A stretch of DNA of 64,000 nt from Pseudomonas mangrovi (GTDB lineage Bacteria; Pseudomonadota; Gammaproteobacteria; Pseudomonadales; Pseudomonadaceae), in NCBI RefSeq assembly GCF_003052585.1, contig NZ_QASN01000020.1, positions 682,001-746,000 of the forward strand, read 5' to 3'. Positions 32,841 through 43,607 of this stretch are shown piece by piece (the first letter of the stretch is position 1; the number at the start of each line of letters is the position of its first letter). The translations under genes and the position numbers were made by a program. The notes below the pieces were generated by a model. The model saw only the letters and a list, made by a program, of their open reading frames with translations, did not search any database and had not been told where the DNA came from.

Positions 32841-32930
32841 GGAGGTGTGGCAGAGCGGTTGAATGCAACGGTCTTGAAAACCGTCGAAGGGGAAACTCTT
32901 CCGTGAGTTCGAATCTCACCGCCTCCGCCA
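32841..32930 (+). tRNA. tRNA-Ser (UGA)
   Basis: 90 nt, a class II tRNA with a long variable arm. Acceptor stem GGAGGTG pairs with CACCGCCTCC region, the anticodon loop is CTTGAAA with TGA, the T-loop is GTTCGAATC, and the CCA end is encoded. It reads UCA and, by wobble, other UCN codons. Confidence 0.97.
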
Positions 32931-32940
32931 TCTTGCAAGT

Positions 32941-32972
32941 CGAAAGCCCCGTATTCCGGGGCTTTCGCGTTT
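32941..32972 (+). terminator. Rho-independent terminator of tRNA-Ser
   Basis: CGAAAGCCCCG (32941-32951) and CGGGGCTTTCG (32957-32967) form a hairpin with a short loop, followed by CGTTTCTT. It lies 10 bp after the tRNA. Confidence 0.8.
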
Positions 32973-33153
32973 CTTCCCAATAGAAGGCGGCTCAACCCGT
33001 TCGTTCCGCGCCAAGACCAGCAGGTCCGGACGCTGATTGCCCCCGGATCCCCAGAGCCGCGCGCAGCTAGGACTGCCGGTCACTTTTTGTTAAGGTTGCC
33101 GCCAGCCAAAAGACCGCTGCCCAGGCGGCGTCAACGCAGACAGAGGTGGCAGT

Positions 33154-33798
33154 GTGATCAGGGTCCTGGTGGTCGATGACCACGACTTGGTTCGTACAGG
33201 CATTACCCGAATGCTGGCCGATATCGATGGCCTGCAGGTCATCGGGCAGGCCGACTCCGGGGAGGAGTCGCTCAAGCGCGCCCGCGAGCTGAAGCCTGAC
33301 GTCGTGCTCATGGACATCAAGATGCCCGGCATCGGTGGCCTTGAAGCGACTCGCAAGCTGTTGCGCAGCCATCCGGACATGCGCGTGATCGCGGTCACCG
33401 CGTGTGAGGATGACCCCTTCCCCACCCGTCTGTTGCAAGCTGGCGCCTCCGGCTACCTGACCAAGGGCGCGGGGCTCGACGAGATGGTCCAGGCGATTCG
33501 CCTGGTGTTCGCCGGCCAGCGCTACCTGAGCCCGCAGATTGCCCAGCAGCTGGCGCTCAAGTCGTTCCAGCCGCAATCCGGTGGCTCACCCTTCGATACG
33601 CTCTCCGAGCGGGAGATCCAGATCGCCCTGATGATCGCCAACTGCCACAAGGTGCAGACGATCTCCGACAAGCTGTGCCTGTCGCCCAAGACCGTGAACA
33701 CCTATCGCTATCGGATATTCGAGAAGCTCAGTATCGACAGCGACGTGGAACTGGCCCTGCTCGCCGTACGCCACGGCATGGTCGATGCCGTCAGTTGA
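33154..33798 (+). CDS. gacA: response regulator GacA (UvrY)
   Basis: 214 residues. Receiver domain with the phosphoacceptor D54 (VVLMDIKMPG), Asp pair DD at 8-9, and K104-type lysine in GYLTKGA; C-terminal LuxR/FixJ helix-turn-helix (LSEREIQIALMIANCHKVQTIS). GacA is phosphorylated by GacS and switches on the small RNAs that titrate RsmA, controlling secondary metabolism, biofilm and virulence traits. The start is GTG 33154 with GAGGTGG upstream. It ends one base before uvrC, the usual gacA-uvrC pair. Confidence 0.97.
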   Translation: MIRVLVVDDHDLVRTGITRMLADIDGLQVIGQADSGEESLKRARELKPDVVLMDIKMPGIGGLEATRKLLRSHPDMRVIAVTACEDDPFPTRLLQAGASGYLTKGAGLDEMVQAIRLVFAGQRYLSPQIAQQLALKSFQPQSGGSPFDTLSEREIQIALMIANCHKVQTISDKLCLSPKTVNTYRYRIFEKLSIDSDVELALLAVRHGMVDAVS

Positions 33799-35625
33799 AT
33801 GAGCAGCAGCTTCGATCCCTCCGCGTTCCTCGCAACCTGCAGTGGCAGACCTGGCGTCTATCGGATGTACGACGCCCAAGGCAGCCTGCTCTACGTCGGC
33901 AAGGCGAAGAACCTCAAGAAGCGCCTCTCCAGCTACTTCCGCAAGACCGGCCTGGCGCCCAAGACCGCAGCCCTGGTGGGACGCATCGCGCAGGTTGAGA
34001 CAAGCATCACCGCCAACGAGACCGAGGCGCTGCTGCTAGAGCAGACGCTGATCAAGCAGTCGCGGCCGCCCTACAACATCCTGCTGCGCGACGACAAATC
34101 CTACCCCTACGTATTCCTCTCCGACGGTGACTTCCCCAGGTTGAGCATCCATCGGGGTGCCAAGCGCGAAAAAGGTCGCTACTTCGGTCCGTATCCCAGC
34201 GCACTGGCGATCCGCGAAAGCCTCAGCCTGCTGCAGAAGACCTTCCACGTCCGCCAGTGCGAGGACAGCTACTTCCGCAACCGCAGCCGACCCTGCCTGC
34301 AATACCAAATCAAGCGCTGCAAGGGGCCTTGCGTCGCCGGCCTGGTCAGCCAGGAGGAGTACGCCGAGGACGTGCGCCACTCCGCAATGTTTCTCGACGG
34401 TCGCAGCAATGCCCTGGCCAACGAATTGTCCAGTGCGATGGAGCAAGCCGCGCAGCGCCTGGACTTCGAGCAGGCGGCCATGCTCCGCGACCAGATCGGC
34501 ATGTTGCGGCGTGTGCAGGACCAGCAGAGCATGGAGTCCGGCAATGGTGACGTCGATGTGGTCGCCGCCATGGTCAACCCCGGAGGGGCCTGCGTGCACG
34601 TCATCTCCGTGCGTGGCGGTCGGGTGCTGGGCAGCAAGAACTTCTTTCCCCAGGTGGCGATCGAGGAGAGCGTCACCGATGTGCTCGAAGCCTTTCTGGC
34701 GCAGTACTACCTCGGCAGCAGCGAGCGCGATCTCCCCCAGGAGGTGATCGTCAACGCGGCGCTGGAAGGCGGAGAAGCCCTGACGGGCGCCATCAGCGCG
34801 GCGCGCGGGCGCGAGCTCGACTTCAGCCACCGGGTTCGCAGCACGCGTGCGCGCTGGCAGAAGCTTGCGGTAACCAATGCCGAGCAGGCGCTGGCTGCAC
34901 GACTGGCCAACCGTCAGCATCTGGCTGCGCGTTTCGAAGCGCTGGCCGAGGCGCTGAAGATGGATGAGATCCCGCAGCGCCTGGAGTGCTTCGACATCAG
35001 TCATTCCAGCGGCGAGGCAACGGTAGCCTCCTGCGTCGTGTTCGGTCCGGAAGGCCCGTTGAAATCCGACTATCGCCGCTACAACATCGACGGCATCACC
35101 GCCGGCGACGATTACGCGGCCATGCACCAGGCATTGACCCGCCGTTTCGCCAAGGCTGCCGAGGGCGAAGGAAAACTCCCCGACGTCCTGCTGGTGGATG
35201 GCGGCAAGGGCCAGCTGGCAATGGCCCGCGAAGTGCTGCAGGAACTCTCTGCGCCCGACATGCTGCTGCTCGGTGTGGCCAAAGGCAGTACGCGCAAGCC
35301 AGGCCTGGAGACGCTCTATCTCAACGATCCCACCAATGAATTCACGCTCTCGGGCGACTCTCCGGCGCTGCACCTGATCCAGCAGGTGCGTGACGAAGCA
35401 CACCGCTTCGCCATCACCGGTCACCGCGCCCGACGCGCCAAGGCACGTACCACTTCACGCCTGGAGGATATCGCCGGTATCGGCCCCAAGCGCCGCAGGG
35501 AACTGCTCAATCACTTCGGCGGTCTGCAAGAACTCGTTCGTGCCAGCAGCGACGAGATCGCCAAAGCGCCCGGCATCAGCAAAAAGCTTGCAGAGTCGAT
35601 TTATGCAGCACTGCACAGCGAGTAG
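33799..35625 (+). CDS. uvrC: excinuclease ABC subunit C
   Basis: 608 residues. Nucleotide excision repair nuclease that cuts on both sides of a lesion with UvrB. Domains in order: GIY-YIG ([20 protein letters not shown], about 16-36) for the 3' cut, a UVR motif ([14 protein letters not shown], about 219-232) that binds UvrB, the RNase H-like domain ([11 protein letters not shown]) for the 5' cut, and helix-hairpin-helix units at the end ([19 protein letters not shown]). It begins directly after gacA and is followed by pgsA, so it is probably transcribed with both. Confidence 0.98.
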   Translation: MSSSFDPSAFLATCSGRPGVYRMYDAQGSLLYVGKAKNLKKRLSSYFRKTGLAPKTAALVGRIAQVETSITANETEALLLEQTLIKQSRPPYNILLRDDKSYPYVFLSDGDFPRLSIHRGAKREKGRYFGPYPSALAIRESLSLLQKTFHVRQCEDSYFRNRSRPCLQYQIKRCKGPCVAGLVSQEEYAEDVRHSAMFLDGRSNALANELSSAMEQAAQRLDFEQAAMLRDQIGMLRRVQDQQSMESGNGDVDVVAAMVNPGGACVHVISVRGGRVLGSKNFFPQVAIEESVTDVLEAFLAQYYLGSSERDLPQEVIVNAALEGGEALTGAISAARGRELDFSHRVRSTRARWQKLAVTNAEQALAARLANRQHLAARFEALAEALKMDEIPQRLECFDISHSSGEATVASCVVFGPEGPLKSDYRRYNIDGITAGDDYAAMHQALTRRFAKAAEGEGKLPDVLLVDGGKGQLAMAREVLQELSAPDMLLLGVAKGSTRKPGLETLYLNDPTNEFTLSGDSPALHLIQQVRDEAHRFAITGHRARRAKARTTSRLEDIAGIGPKRRRELLNHFGGLQELVRASSDEIAKAPGISKKLAESIYAALHSE

Positions 35626-35664
35626 AATCGCCCATTGCTTTCCTCCTTCAGCCAAGTCGTGCCA

Positions 35665-36225
35665 ATGAATATCCCCAATCTGATCACCGTTCTGCGCGTA
35701 CTGCTGATTCCGATCTTCATTCTGCTGTTCTACATGCCGTTCTCTTGGAGCTACTACGCCGCCAGCGCCGTGTTCGCACTGGCCGCCGTCACCGACTGGC
35801 TGGATGGCTACCTGGCGCGCCGACTGCAGCAGAGCACGCCCTTCGGCGCGTTCCTCGACCCGGTGGCGGACAAGCTGATGGTTGCCGTGGCGCTGGTACT
35901 ACTGGTCGAACACCACGGCAATCTCTGGCTGACCCTGCCGGCTGCAATCATCATCGGACGAGAGATCGTGATTTCGGCATTGCGCGAGTGGATGGCGGAG
36001 ATCGGCGCCCGCGCTCAGGTCGCCGTGTCCAACCTGGGCAAGTGGAAGACCGCCGCGCAGATGGTTGCGATCATCACGCTACTGGCAAATCCGCCGCTGA
36101 TGACGCTCTGGGTCGGGATTGGCTACGGCCTGCTGATCATTGCTGCAGGCCTTACGCTGTGGTCGATGCTGCAGTACCTGCTTGCCGCCTGGCCGCATCT
36201 GAGCGCCAGCTCGCAGAAGAAATAA
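35665..36225 (+). CDS. pgsA: CDP-diacylglycerol-glycerol-3-phosphate 3-phosphatidyltransferase
   Basis: 186 residues, an inner-membrane enzyme making phosphatidylglycerol phosphate. The CDP-alcohol phosphotransferase motif D-G-x2-A-R-x8-G-x3-D-x3-D is intact ([20 protein letters not shown] then DPVADK). Several membrane helices (about 8-28, 33-50, 80-100, 145-175). ATG 35665 begins the family-typical [11 protein letters not shown]. Third gene of the gacA-uvrC-pgsA unit, 39 bp after uvrC. Confidence 0.97.
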   Translation: MNIPNLITVLRVLLIPIFILLFYMPFSWSYYAASAVFALAAVTDWLDGYLARRLQQSTPFGAFLDPVADKLMVAVALVLLVEHHGNLWLTLPAAIIIGREIVISALREWMAEIGARAQVAVSNLGKWKTAAQMVAIITLLANPPLMTLWVGIGYGLLIIAAGLTLWSMLQYLLAAWPHLSASSQKK

Positions 36226-36244
36226 ACTTTTTTGAATCAAGGGG

Positions 36245-36272
36245 TTGACGGACCACTCCGAAACTATAGAAT
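36245..36272 (+). promoter_or_regulatory. sigma70-type promoter of the tRNA-Gly/Cys transcript
   Basis: TTGACG (36245-36250), 16-bp spacer, TAGAAT (36267-36272), followed by the GC-rich discriminator GGCGCCCG. It lies 23 bp before tRNA-Gly. Confidence 0.65.
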
Positions 36273-36295
36273 GGCGCCCGTCAACACGACGCCAA

Positions 36296-36371
<76 letters not shown>

Positions 36372-36377
36372 GATTTT

Positions 36378-36400
36378 ACGGGCCGATTATTCGGCCCGTT
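36378..36400 (+). terminator. hairpin between tRNA-Gly and tRNA-Cys
   Basis: ACGGGCCGA-TTAT-TCGGCCCGT is a 9-bp perfect stem followed by only TT, 6 bp after tRNA-Gly. It may be a processing or partial termination site, since tRNA-Cys begins 9 bp later. Confidence 0.6.
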
Positions 36401-36408
36401 TGCTTCAT

Positions 36409-36482
36409 GGCTGAGTAGCAGAGTGGTTATGCACCGGATTGCAAATCCGTGAACGCCGGTTCGATTCCGACCTCAGCCTCCA
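36409..36482 (+). tRNA. tRNA-Cys (GCA)
   Basis: 74 nt. The acceptor stem GGCTGAG pairs with CTCAGCC, the anticodon loop ATTGCAAAT holds GCA, the T-arm is CCGGTTCGATTCCG and the CCA end is encoded. Confidence 0.96.
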
Positions 36483-36489
36483 ATTCAGA

Positions 36490-36525
36490 AAAGCCCGGTA
36501 AATCACTGATTTCCGGGCTTTTTCG
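36490..36525 (+). terminator. Rho-independent terminator after tRNA-Cys
   Basis: AAAGCCCGG (36490-36498) pairs with CCGGGCTTT, followed by TTCGTTT; the loop is AAATCAC region with an inner partial stem. It ends the tRNA-Gly/Cys transcript. Confidence 0.85.
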
Positions 36526-36549
36526 TTTCCGCCCCATGAATGGCTCGGC

Positions 36550-36578
36550 TTGTTCTGAGGGCGGCGGACTTATATAGT
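36550..36578 (+). promoter_or_regulatory. probable promoter of tRNA-Leu
   Basis: TTGTTC (36550-36555), 17-bp spacer, TATAGT (36573-36578), 34 bp before tRNA-Leu. Confidence 0.5.
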
Positions 36579-36612
36579 CCGGACCTCGTCGCCTGCGGGC
36601 GACGGCGCTACC

Positions 36613-36699
36613 GCCCGAATGGCGAAATCGGTAGACGCAGGGGACTTAAAATCCCTCGCCAGCAATGGCATGCCGGTTCGAGTCCGGCTTCGGGCACCA
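36613..36699 (+). tRNA. tRNA-Leu (UAA)
   Basis: 87 nt, class II with a long variable arm. The acceptor stem GCCCGAA pairs with TTCGGGC, the anticodon loop CTTAAAA contains TAA, the T-loop is GTTCGAGTC and the ACCA end is encoded. Confidence 0.96.
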
Positions 36700-36784
36700 A
36701 TCTTCGCAACAACCGCCTTCGCCGCCTGTATTTCAGGCCGCCAGGTCTTATCATTCCGCCAGTTATCCACTCACGCGGTCTGCC

Positions 36785-37177
36785 ATGAAATTCGCCATTG
36801 CCCTGTTTTCACCGCCGCACGCGCCCTCCTCGCGCCGCGCTCTGCGCTTCGCCGAGGCGGTACTGGCCGGCGGGCATGAGATCGTGCGGCTGTTTCTCTA
36901 TCAGGATGCAGTGCAGCACGCCTCGGCGGCACTGGTGCTGCCACAGGACGAAACCGACGGCGCCAGGCAGTGGCAGACATTCATCAGCGACAACCAGCTC
37001 GACGCGGTGGTCTGCATTGCCGCAGCGCTGCGCCGCGGCGTACTCAACGACGAGGAAGCCGCACGTCATGACAAGCCTGCGACAGTACAGTCGCGGGCCT
37101 GGACGCTTTCCGGCCTGGGCCAGCTGCACGAAGCCAACCAGCTCGCAGATCGGCTGATCTGCTTTGGAGGCCCCTGA
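36785..37177 (+). CDS. tusD: sulfurtransferase TusD
   Basis: 130 residues, DsrE family. In the Tus relay it takes sulfur from TusA and passes it to TusE for 2-thiouridine formation at tRNA position 34. The active cysteine is C77 in LDAVVCIAAALRRG, and the gene starts with the family-typical KFAIALFSPPHAP segment. It overlaps tusC by one base. First gene of tusDCBE, 86 bp after tRNA-Leu. Confidence 0.94.
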   Translation: MKFAIALFSPPHAPSSRRALRFAEAVLAGGHEIVRLFLYQDAVQHASAALVLPQDETDGARQWQTFISDNQLDAVVCIAAALRRGVLNDEEAARHDKPATVQSRAWTLSGLGQLHEANQLADRLICFGGP

Positions 37178-37536
37178 TGAGCCAGTCGCTGCTGATCGTC
37201 ACGCGTCAGGCGCCATGGAGCGGCCCTGGTGCCCGTGAGGCGCTGGACATCGCCCTGGCAGGCGGAGCCTTCGATCTGCCGCTGGGCCTGCTTTTTCTCG
37301 ACGACGGTGTTTTTCAGCTGGCACCCGGGCAGCAACCAGCGAGCCTCACGCTCAAGGATCTGCAGGCCAATCTACAGGCGCTGCCGATGTTCGGCGTCGA
37401 GGCGCTGTATGTCTCCGCCCGCAGCCTGAATGAACGAGGGCTGAGCGACGGCGCTCTGCAATTGCCGGTGGAGGTGCTCGACGATGTCGGTCTGAGCGCC
37501 CTCTTCGAGCGTTACGACCAGGTGATCACTCTCTGA
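37177..37536 (+). CDS. tusC: sulfur relay protein TusC
   Basis: 119 residues, DsrF-like subunit of the TusBCD complex. It begins SQSLLIVTRQAPWSGPGARE, and the middle AFDLPLGLLFLDDGVFQL is the conserved family core. It has no required cysteine, as usual for TusC. It shares one base with both neighbours (ATG overlaps the preceding and following stops), so translation is coupled. Confidence 0.92.
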   Translation: MSQSLLIVTRQAPWSGPGAREALDIALAGGAFDLPLGLLFLDDGVFQLAPGQQPASLTLKDLQANLQALPMFGVEALYVSARSLNERGLSDGALQLPVEVLDDVGLSALFERYDQVITL

Positions 37537-37838
37537 TGAGCACGCTGCACGTTCTTTCCCACTCGCCGTTCAGCGACAGTCGCCTGTCCAGCTGCCTGCG
37601 CCTGCTCACTCCGGGCGACGGCCTGCTACTCTGCGGCGACGCGGTCTATGCCCTGCAGGGCGGCACGGCTCAGCGCGCGGCCCTGGAGCTGATGCCCGAG
37701 ACTATCGCCCTGTTGGCGCTGGCCGAGGACCTCCACGCCCGCGGCCTGGTGCAGCTTCCCGAGCGCCTGCAGCTGCTCGACTACCCAGGCTTCGTTGCCA
37801 GCAGCATCGCCTTCGACAAGGTGAATACCTGGCTATGA
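37536..37838 (+). CDS. tusB: sulfur relay protein TusB
   Basis: 100 residues, DsrH-like subunit of TusBCD. It begins STLHVLSHSPFSDSRLSSCL and contains GDGLLLCGDAVYAL, both typical. It overlaps tusE by 4 bp (ATGA). Acts in the cytoplasm as part of the (TusBCD)2 hexamer. Confidence 0.92.
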   Translation: MSTLHVLSHSPFSDSRLSSCLRLLTPGDGLLLCGDAVYALQGGTAQRAALELMPETIALLALAEDLHARGLVQLPERLQLLDYPGFVASSIAFDKVNTWL

Positions 37839-38170
37839 ACAGTCTGCAGGTGAACGGCCGCAGCATCGCACTCGACAAGGATGGCAATCTTTGTGACCTC
37901 GATGAGTGGTCCGAGTCGGTCGCCGAGGCGCTCGCCGAGTACGAAGGCCTGCAACTCGGCTCCGAACACTGGGAAATACTCCTGCTGCTGCGCGCCTTCT
38001 ACCAGGAATTCCAGCTGTCGCCGGCGACCCGGCCACTGATCAAGTACGCGGCGCTCAAGCTGGGGCCGGACAAAGGCAACAGCCTGCACCTCAACCGCCT
38101 GTTCAAGGGCACTCCCGCCAAGCTCGCTGCCAAGCTTGCCGGCCTGCCGAAACCGAGCAACTGCATATGA
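37835..38170 (+). CDS. tusE: sulfurtransferase TusE (DsrC family)
   Basis: 111 residues. Receives persulfide from TusD and hands it to MnmA (encoded here at 56256-57371). The C-terminal arm ends KPSNCI, with the carrier C110 at the penultimate position as in the family. The DsrC core LDEWSESVAEALAEYEGL and LLLLRAFYQEFQLSPATRPL is clear. ATGA overlaps join it to tusB upstream and to the ybiB-like gene downstream. Confidence 0.95.
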   Translation: MNSLQVNGRSIALDKDGNLCDLDEWSESVAEALAEYEGLQLGSEHWEILLLLRAFYQEFQLSPATRPLIKYAALKLGPDKGNSLHLNRLFKGTPAKLAAKLAGLPKPSNCI

Positions 38171-39150
38171 ACCTCGTTACCCCAGCTGAACATCCGTTTG
38201 CCGTCTTTGTGCGCATTCTCGGCAAGGGCAAACGCGGCGCCCGCGACCTGACCCGCGAAGAAGCCCGTGAGGCCATGGGCATGCTGCTCGACGGCAAGGT
38301 CGAAGAAACCCAGCTCGGCGCCTTCCTCATGCTGCTGCGGCACAAGGAAGAAAGCGCCGAGGAAATGGCCGGGTTTGCCGAAGCGATCCGCGCCCGCCTG
38401 AATGCTCCGCAGATCGCCGTCGACCTCGACTGGCCAAGTTACGCCGGCAAGAAGCGTCACCTGCCCTGGTACCTGCTGGCGGCCAAGTGTCTGGCTGGCT
38501 CCGGGAAGCGCATCCTGATGCATGGCGGCGGTGCCCACACTGCCGGCAGGATGTACAGCGAGCAACTGCTCGACAGGCTCTCCATCCTGGTATGCAGGGA
38601 CTGGTCACAGGTCGCCGGCGCGCTCGACGCTGAGGGTCTCGCCTTCGCACCGCTGGGCGACTGGATGCCCGAGCTGCAGCGAATGATCGACCTGCGCAAC
38701 ATCCTCGGCCTGCGCTCGCCGATCCATTCGCTGGCGCGCATCATCAATCCGCTCGGGGCGCGCTGCGGCCTGCAGAGCATCTTTCACCCTGGCTACCAGG
38801 AAGTGCACCGGGCGGCCAGCCAGCTGCTCGGTGACAACGCGCTGGTGATCAAGGGCGACGGCGGCGAGATCGAGCTCAACCCAGATGCCAGCTCGCACCT
38901 CTACGGCACCCGCGGTGGTGAAAACTGGGACGAGGAATGGCCGCCACTGTCCCCGCAACGCCACGTCAAACCGCCAAGTCTCGAGCCCGAACAGCTGCTT
39001 GCGTTCTGGCGCGGCGAGCGCGATGACGCCTACGGCCGGCTGGCCACTCTCGCTACCATCGCCCTCGCCTTGCGGGCGCTGGGCACACCGCGCGAGCAGG
39101 CGCTGAGCGACGCGGAAAGACTCTGGGAAGAACGCAACCGATCGATCTGA
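38167..39150 (+). CDS. glycosyltransferase-family protein, YbiB/TrpD2-like
   Basis: 327 residues with the fold of anthranilate phosphoribosyltransferase (TrpD): an N-terminal helical part (AEHPFAVFVRILGKGKRGA, GAFLMLLRHKEESAEEMAGF) and a nucleoside-phosphorylase type III body with GGAHTAGRMY and GARCGLQSIFHPGYQEVH. E. coli YbiB of this group binds nucleic acid and lacks proven transferase activity. ATG 38167 overlaps the tusE stop (ATGA). The tight coupling to tusDCBE points to an RNA-related role, which is inference. Confidence 0.86.
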   Translation: MNLVTPAEHPFAVFVRILGKGKRGARDLTREEAREAMGMLLDGKVEETQLGAFLMLLRHKEESAEEMAGFAEAIRARLNAPQIAVDLDWPSYAGKKRHLPWYLLAAKCLAGSGKRILMHGGGAHTAGRMYSEQLLDRLSILVCRDWSQVAGALDAEGLAFAPLGDWMPELQRMIDLRNILGLRSPIHSLARIINPLGARCGLQSIFHPGYQEVHRAASQLLGDNALVIKGDGGEIELNPDASSHLYGTRGGENWDEEWPPLSPQRHVKPPSLEPEQLLAFWRGERDDAYGRLATLATIALALRALGTPREQALSDAERLWEERNRSI

Positions 39151-39238
39151 CCGATCCTTTCCATTGAGGATTCGAACCCATCCGCCCTGCCCCTGTCGCT
39201 AGAGTGAGCAACTCATTCTTTGCAAAGAGGTAAGGCCG

Positions 39239-40240
39239 GTGGGACTCCTGATCGACGGGCAATGGCATGACCAGTGGTACGACACCAGCGACGGCCGCTT
39301 CAAGCGCGAGGATGCGCAGCGGCGCAACTGGATCACCGCAAGCGGCGATGCCGGACCCAGCGGCGAAGGCGGCTTTCCCGCACAGGCCGGCCGCTATCAT
39401 CTGTATGTATCGCTGGCCTGCCCCTGGGCCCATCGCACGCTGATCCTGCGCGAGCTGAAGCAGGTGCAGCCGCTGGTCGAGGTGTCGATCGTCAGCTGGC
39501 TGATGGGCGAGGATGGCTGGACCTTCGACCCGGCCACCGGCTCGAGCGGCGATGCCCTGCACGGATTCAGTCATCTACATCAGCTCTATACCCGCGACGA
39601 CCCGGACTACAGCGGCCGGGTAACCGTGCCCACCCTCTGGGACCGCGAGCGCCAGCGGATCGTCAGCAACGAATCGGCGGAGATCCTGCGCATGTTCAAC
39701 CAGGCCTTCGACGACATCACGGGCTCGCGGCTGGATCTGTACCCGGAGGCCCTGCGCGAGGAGATCGACGCCCTTAATGCCCGCATCTACCCGCAGGTGA
39801 ACAACGGCGTCTATCGCGCAGGCTTCGCCACCACCCAGGAAGCTTACCGGGAGGCCTTCGATGAGCTGTTCGGCGCGCTGGACTGGCTCGAAGCGCTGCT
39901 ACAGAAGCAGCGCTATCTCTGCGGCGAATACCTGACCGAGGCCGATTGGCGCCTGTTCACCACCCTGATCCGCTTCGACAGCGCCTACCACGGGCATTTC
40001 AAGTGCAATCTGCGGCGTATTCAGGACTACCCGGCGCTCTCGGGCTGGCTGCGCGAGCTCTACCAGTGGCCAGGCATCGCCACGACCGTCGACTTCACCC
40101 ATATCAAGCACCACTACTACCGAAGCCACGCCAACATCAACCCGACCGGCATAGTGCCGGCGGGCCCGGCGCTGGATCTGGACGGCGCCCATGGCCGCGA
40201 GGCCCTTCCCGGAAGGGGGATCTGGCAGCGAGCGGGTTAG
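39239..40240 (+). CDS. yqjG: glutathionyl-hydroquinone reductase
   Basis: 333 residues, Xi-class glutathione transferase that reduces glutathionyl-hydroquinones. The active-site motif C-P-W-A-H is at C61 (YVSLACPWAHRTLILR). The middle holds NNGVYRAGFATTQEAYREAF and the C-terminal helical domain FDSAYHGHFKCNLRRI, both conserved. The start is GTG 39239 with AGAGGTAAGG upstream. Standalone gene; the 119 bp after it (to cysG) show nothing. Confidence 0.93.
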   Translation: MGLLIDGQWHDQWYDTSDGRFKREDAQRRNWITASGDAGPSGEGGFPAQAGRYHLYVSLACPWAHRTLILRELKQVQPLVEVSIVSWLMGEDGWTFDPATGSSGDALHGFSHLHQLYTRDDPDYSGRVTVPTLWDRERQRIVSNESAEILRMFNQAFDDITGSRLDLYPEALREEIDALNARIYPQVNNGVYRAGFATTQEAYREAFDELFGALDWLEALLQKQRYLCGEYLTEADWRLFTTLIRFDSAYHGHFKCNLRRIQDYPALSGWLRELYQWPGIATTVDFTHIKHHYYRSHANINPTGIVPAGPALDLDGAHGREALPGRGIWQRAG

Positions 40241-40359
40241 CGCTTACGAGGCGCCAGTTGGGCTCGATGGCGCAATGCGCTGCGCTTATTACGCCCTAGG
40301 CAACGCAGCACCTCAGCGGAACTTGCCACACGAGGCAGGGTAGCAGCCGCGTGCCGCTG

Positions 40360-41748
40360 TCAGCCCCGTGCGCCTTCGAACCAGGCAAGCTTCTCGCGCA
40401 GGCTGACCACCTCGCCGACGATCACCAGGGTCGGCGCCTGCACCTCATGCCGGGCCAGCAGATCGGGCAGACTTTGCAGGGTACCGGTGTAGACGCGCTG
40501 GTTGCTGGTAGTGCCTTGCTGTACCAGCGCTACCGGGGTACTCGCGGCACGACCATGGGCGATCAGTTGCTCGCAGATCACCGGCAGCCCCACCAGGCCC
40601 ATGTAGAACACCAGCGTCTGCCCGGGCGCTGCCAGCTCCTTCCAGGGCAGATCGCAGCTGCCATCCTTGAGATGGCCGGTGACGAAACGCACCGACTGGG
40701 CATGGTCGCGATGGGTCAGCGGGATGCCGGCATAGGCTGCGCAGCCGGAGGCCGCGGTGATGCCCGGCACCACCTGAAAGGGAATGCCGTGGGCGGCGAG
40801 CTCTTCGATCTCCTCGCCGCCACGGCCGAAGATGAACGGGTCACCGCCCTTCAGTCGCAGCACGCGCTTGCCTTCCTTCGCCAGATCGACCAGACGCCGG
40901 TTGATCTGCTCCTGTGGCAGCGCATGCTCGGCACGCTGCTTGCCGACATAGATGCGTTCGGCGTCACGCCGGCACAGCTCGATGATCGCTGGCGCCACCA
41001 GGCGGTCGTAAAGCACCACGTCGGCCTGCTGCATCAGGCGCAGGGCGCGAAAGGTCAGCAGGTCAGGGTCACCGGGGCCCGCACCAACCAGATAGACCTC
41101 GCCGAGCATGCGCGGCGCCGCGCCGCAGATCTTTTCCTCGAGCAGACGCTCGCCCTCGCCGAGCTTGCCGGCGAACACGCTTTCGGCAATCTGCCCCTGG
41201 AACACGTCTTCCCAGAACACCCGACGTTGCTGCACGTTGGGGAACAGCGTCTTAACCTGCGCGCGAAACTTCTTCGCCAGGCCGGCCAACTGACCGTAGG
41301 TGGCTGGAATCCAGGTCTCGATCTTGGCGCGGATCAGGCGTGCCAATACCGGTGCGTCGCCGCCGCTGGTCACTGCGACTATCAACGGCGAGCGATCGAC
41401 GATGGCCGGGAAGATCACGCTGCACAGCTTGGGCGCATCCACCACATTGACCGGAATGCCACGCTGCTGCGCCTGCTCCGATATCCGCGCGTTGAGCGGC
41501 TCGTCATCGGTGGCAGCGATCACCAGGGTAACGCCCTGCAGGTCGCCTTCCTCGTATCCGCGCTGCAGAACCTCTCCGCCACCCTCCCCGGCCATCTGCA
41601 GCAGCTCAGCCCGGATCTGCGGGGCAACCACGCGCAGGCGTGCGCCGGCGTCCGCCAGCAACCGCGCCTTGCGCACTGCCACCTCGCCACCACCAACGAC
41701 CAGAACGATCTTGTCCTGCAACTTGTGAAACAGGGGAAGGAAGTCCAT
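40360..41748 (-). CDS. cysG: siroheme synthase CysG
   Basis: 462 residues, a fusion. Residues 1 to about 205 form the precorrin-2 dehydrogenase/ferrochelatase ([20 protein letters not shown]); the rest is uroporphyrinogen III methyltransferase ([25 protein letters not shown] and [20 protein letters not shown]). It makes siroheme, the cofactor of sulfite and nitrite reductases. ATG 41748; the frame open to 41820 has no better start. It lies 117 bp after serS on the same strand. Confidence 0.96.
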   Translation of the reverse strand: MDFLPLFHKLQDKIVLVVGGGEVAVRKARLLADAGARLRVVAPQIRAELLQMAGEGGGEVLQRGYEEGDLQGVTLVIAATDDEPLNARISEQAQQRGIPVNVVDAPKLCSVIFPAIVDRSPLIVAVTSGGDAPVLARLIRAKIETWIPATYGQLAGLAKKFRAQVKTLFPNVQQRRVFWEDVFQGQIAESVFAGKLGEGERLLEEKICGAAPRMLGEVYLVGAGPGDPDLLTFRALRLMQQADVVLYDRLVAPAIIELCRRDAERIYVGKQRAEHALPQEQINRRLVDLAKEGKRVLRLKGGDPFIFGRGGEEIEELAAHGIPFQVVPGITAASGCAAYAGIPLTHRDHAQSVRFVTGHLKDGSCDLPWKELAAPGQTLVFYMGLVGLPVICEQLIAHGRAASTPVALVQQGTTSNQRVYTGTLQSLPDLLARHEVQAPTLVIVGEVVSLREKLAWFEGARG

Positions 41749-41864
41749 GGCGGCGCCTTGTCGAGAAAGTGATGACAGGAATACGACATCGCAGGAGGCG
41801 AGCCGCATGTCGAAAATCAAGTCTGGCGTTCAGGGCGCACATCGCTGCGCGCCCGCCACCACGA

Positions 41865-43232
<1,368 letters not shown>

Positions 43233-43607
43233 CTACCAGCGCGCCAGACTCATGCCGCCCCAGGCTGCGAGCAGACCGCCCGCGACGCTGCCGAACAGAT
43301 AGGCGAACGCCAGCGGCGCCTGCCCGCCGTCGAGCAGCTTGAGGACTTCGAGGCTGAAGCTGGAAAAGGTCGTCAGGCCGCCCAGCACGCCGGCGAGCAG
43401 ACCGGTACGCAGCGGCAACGGCAGATCCGTACGCAGCAGGAACCAGGCAGACAGAAAGCCGATGGCGAAGCAGCCGATCAGGTTGACCAGCAGCGTGCCG
43501 AGGTAGAAATGCCGCGGCCAGTTGGCGACCACCCAGTAGCTGGTCAGAAAACGCAGGCAGGAACCCACCGCCCCACCCAGAGCCACCGCCAGCAGCACCT
43601 TGATCAT
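43233..43607 (-). CDS. crcB: fluoride efflux channel CrcB (FluC)
   Basis: 124 residues with four membrane helices. Signature positions: [31 protein letters not shown] (the Asn-rich helix) and [19 protein letters not shown] (the TTFSTF-type phenylalanine box). It forms dimers that export fluoride across the inner membrane. It overlaps the end of rarA by 4 bp. I see no fluoride riboswitch directly upstream, as expected for a gene inside an operon. Confidence 0.95.
   Translation of the reverse strand: MIKVLLAVALGGAVGSCLRFLTSYWVVANWPRHFYLGTLLVNLIGCFAIGFLSAWFLLRTDLPLPLRTGLLAGVLGGLTTFSSFSLEVLKLLDGGQAPLAFAYLFGSVAGGLLAAWGGMSLARW

Noticed and set aside
34036-35424. 462-codon minus-strand frame
   Set aside because: Antisense to uvrC, which shows all its domains.
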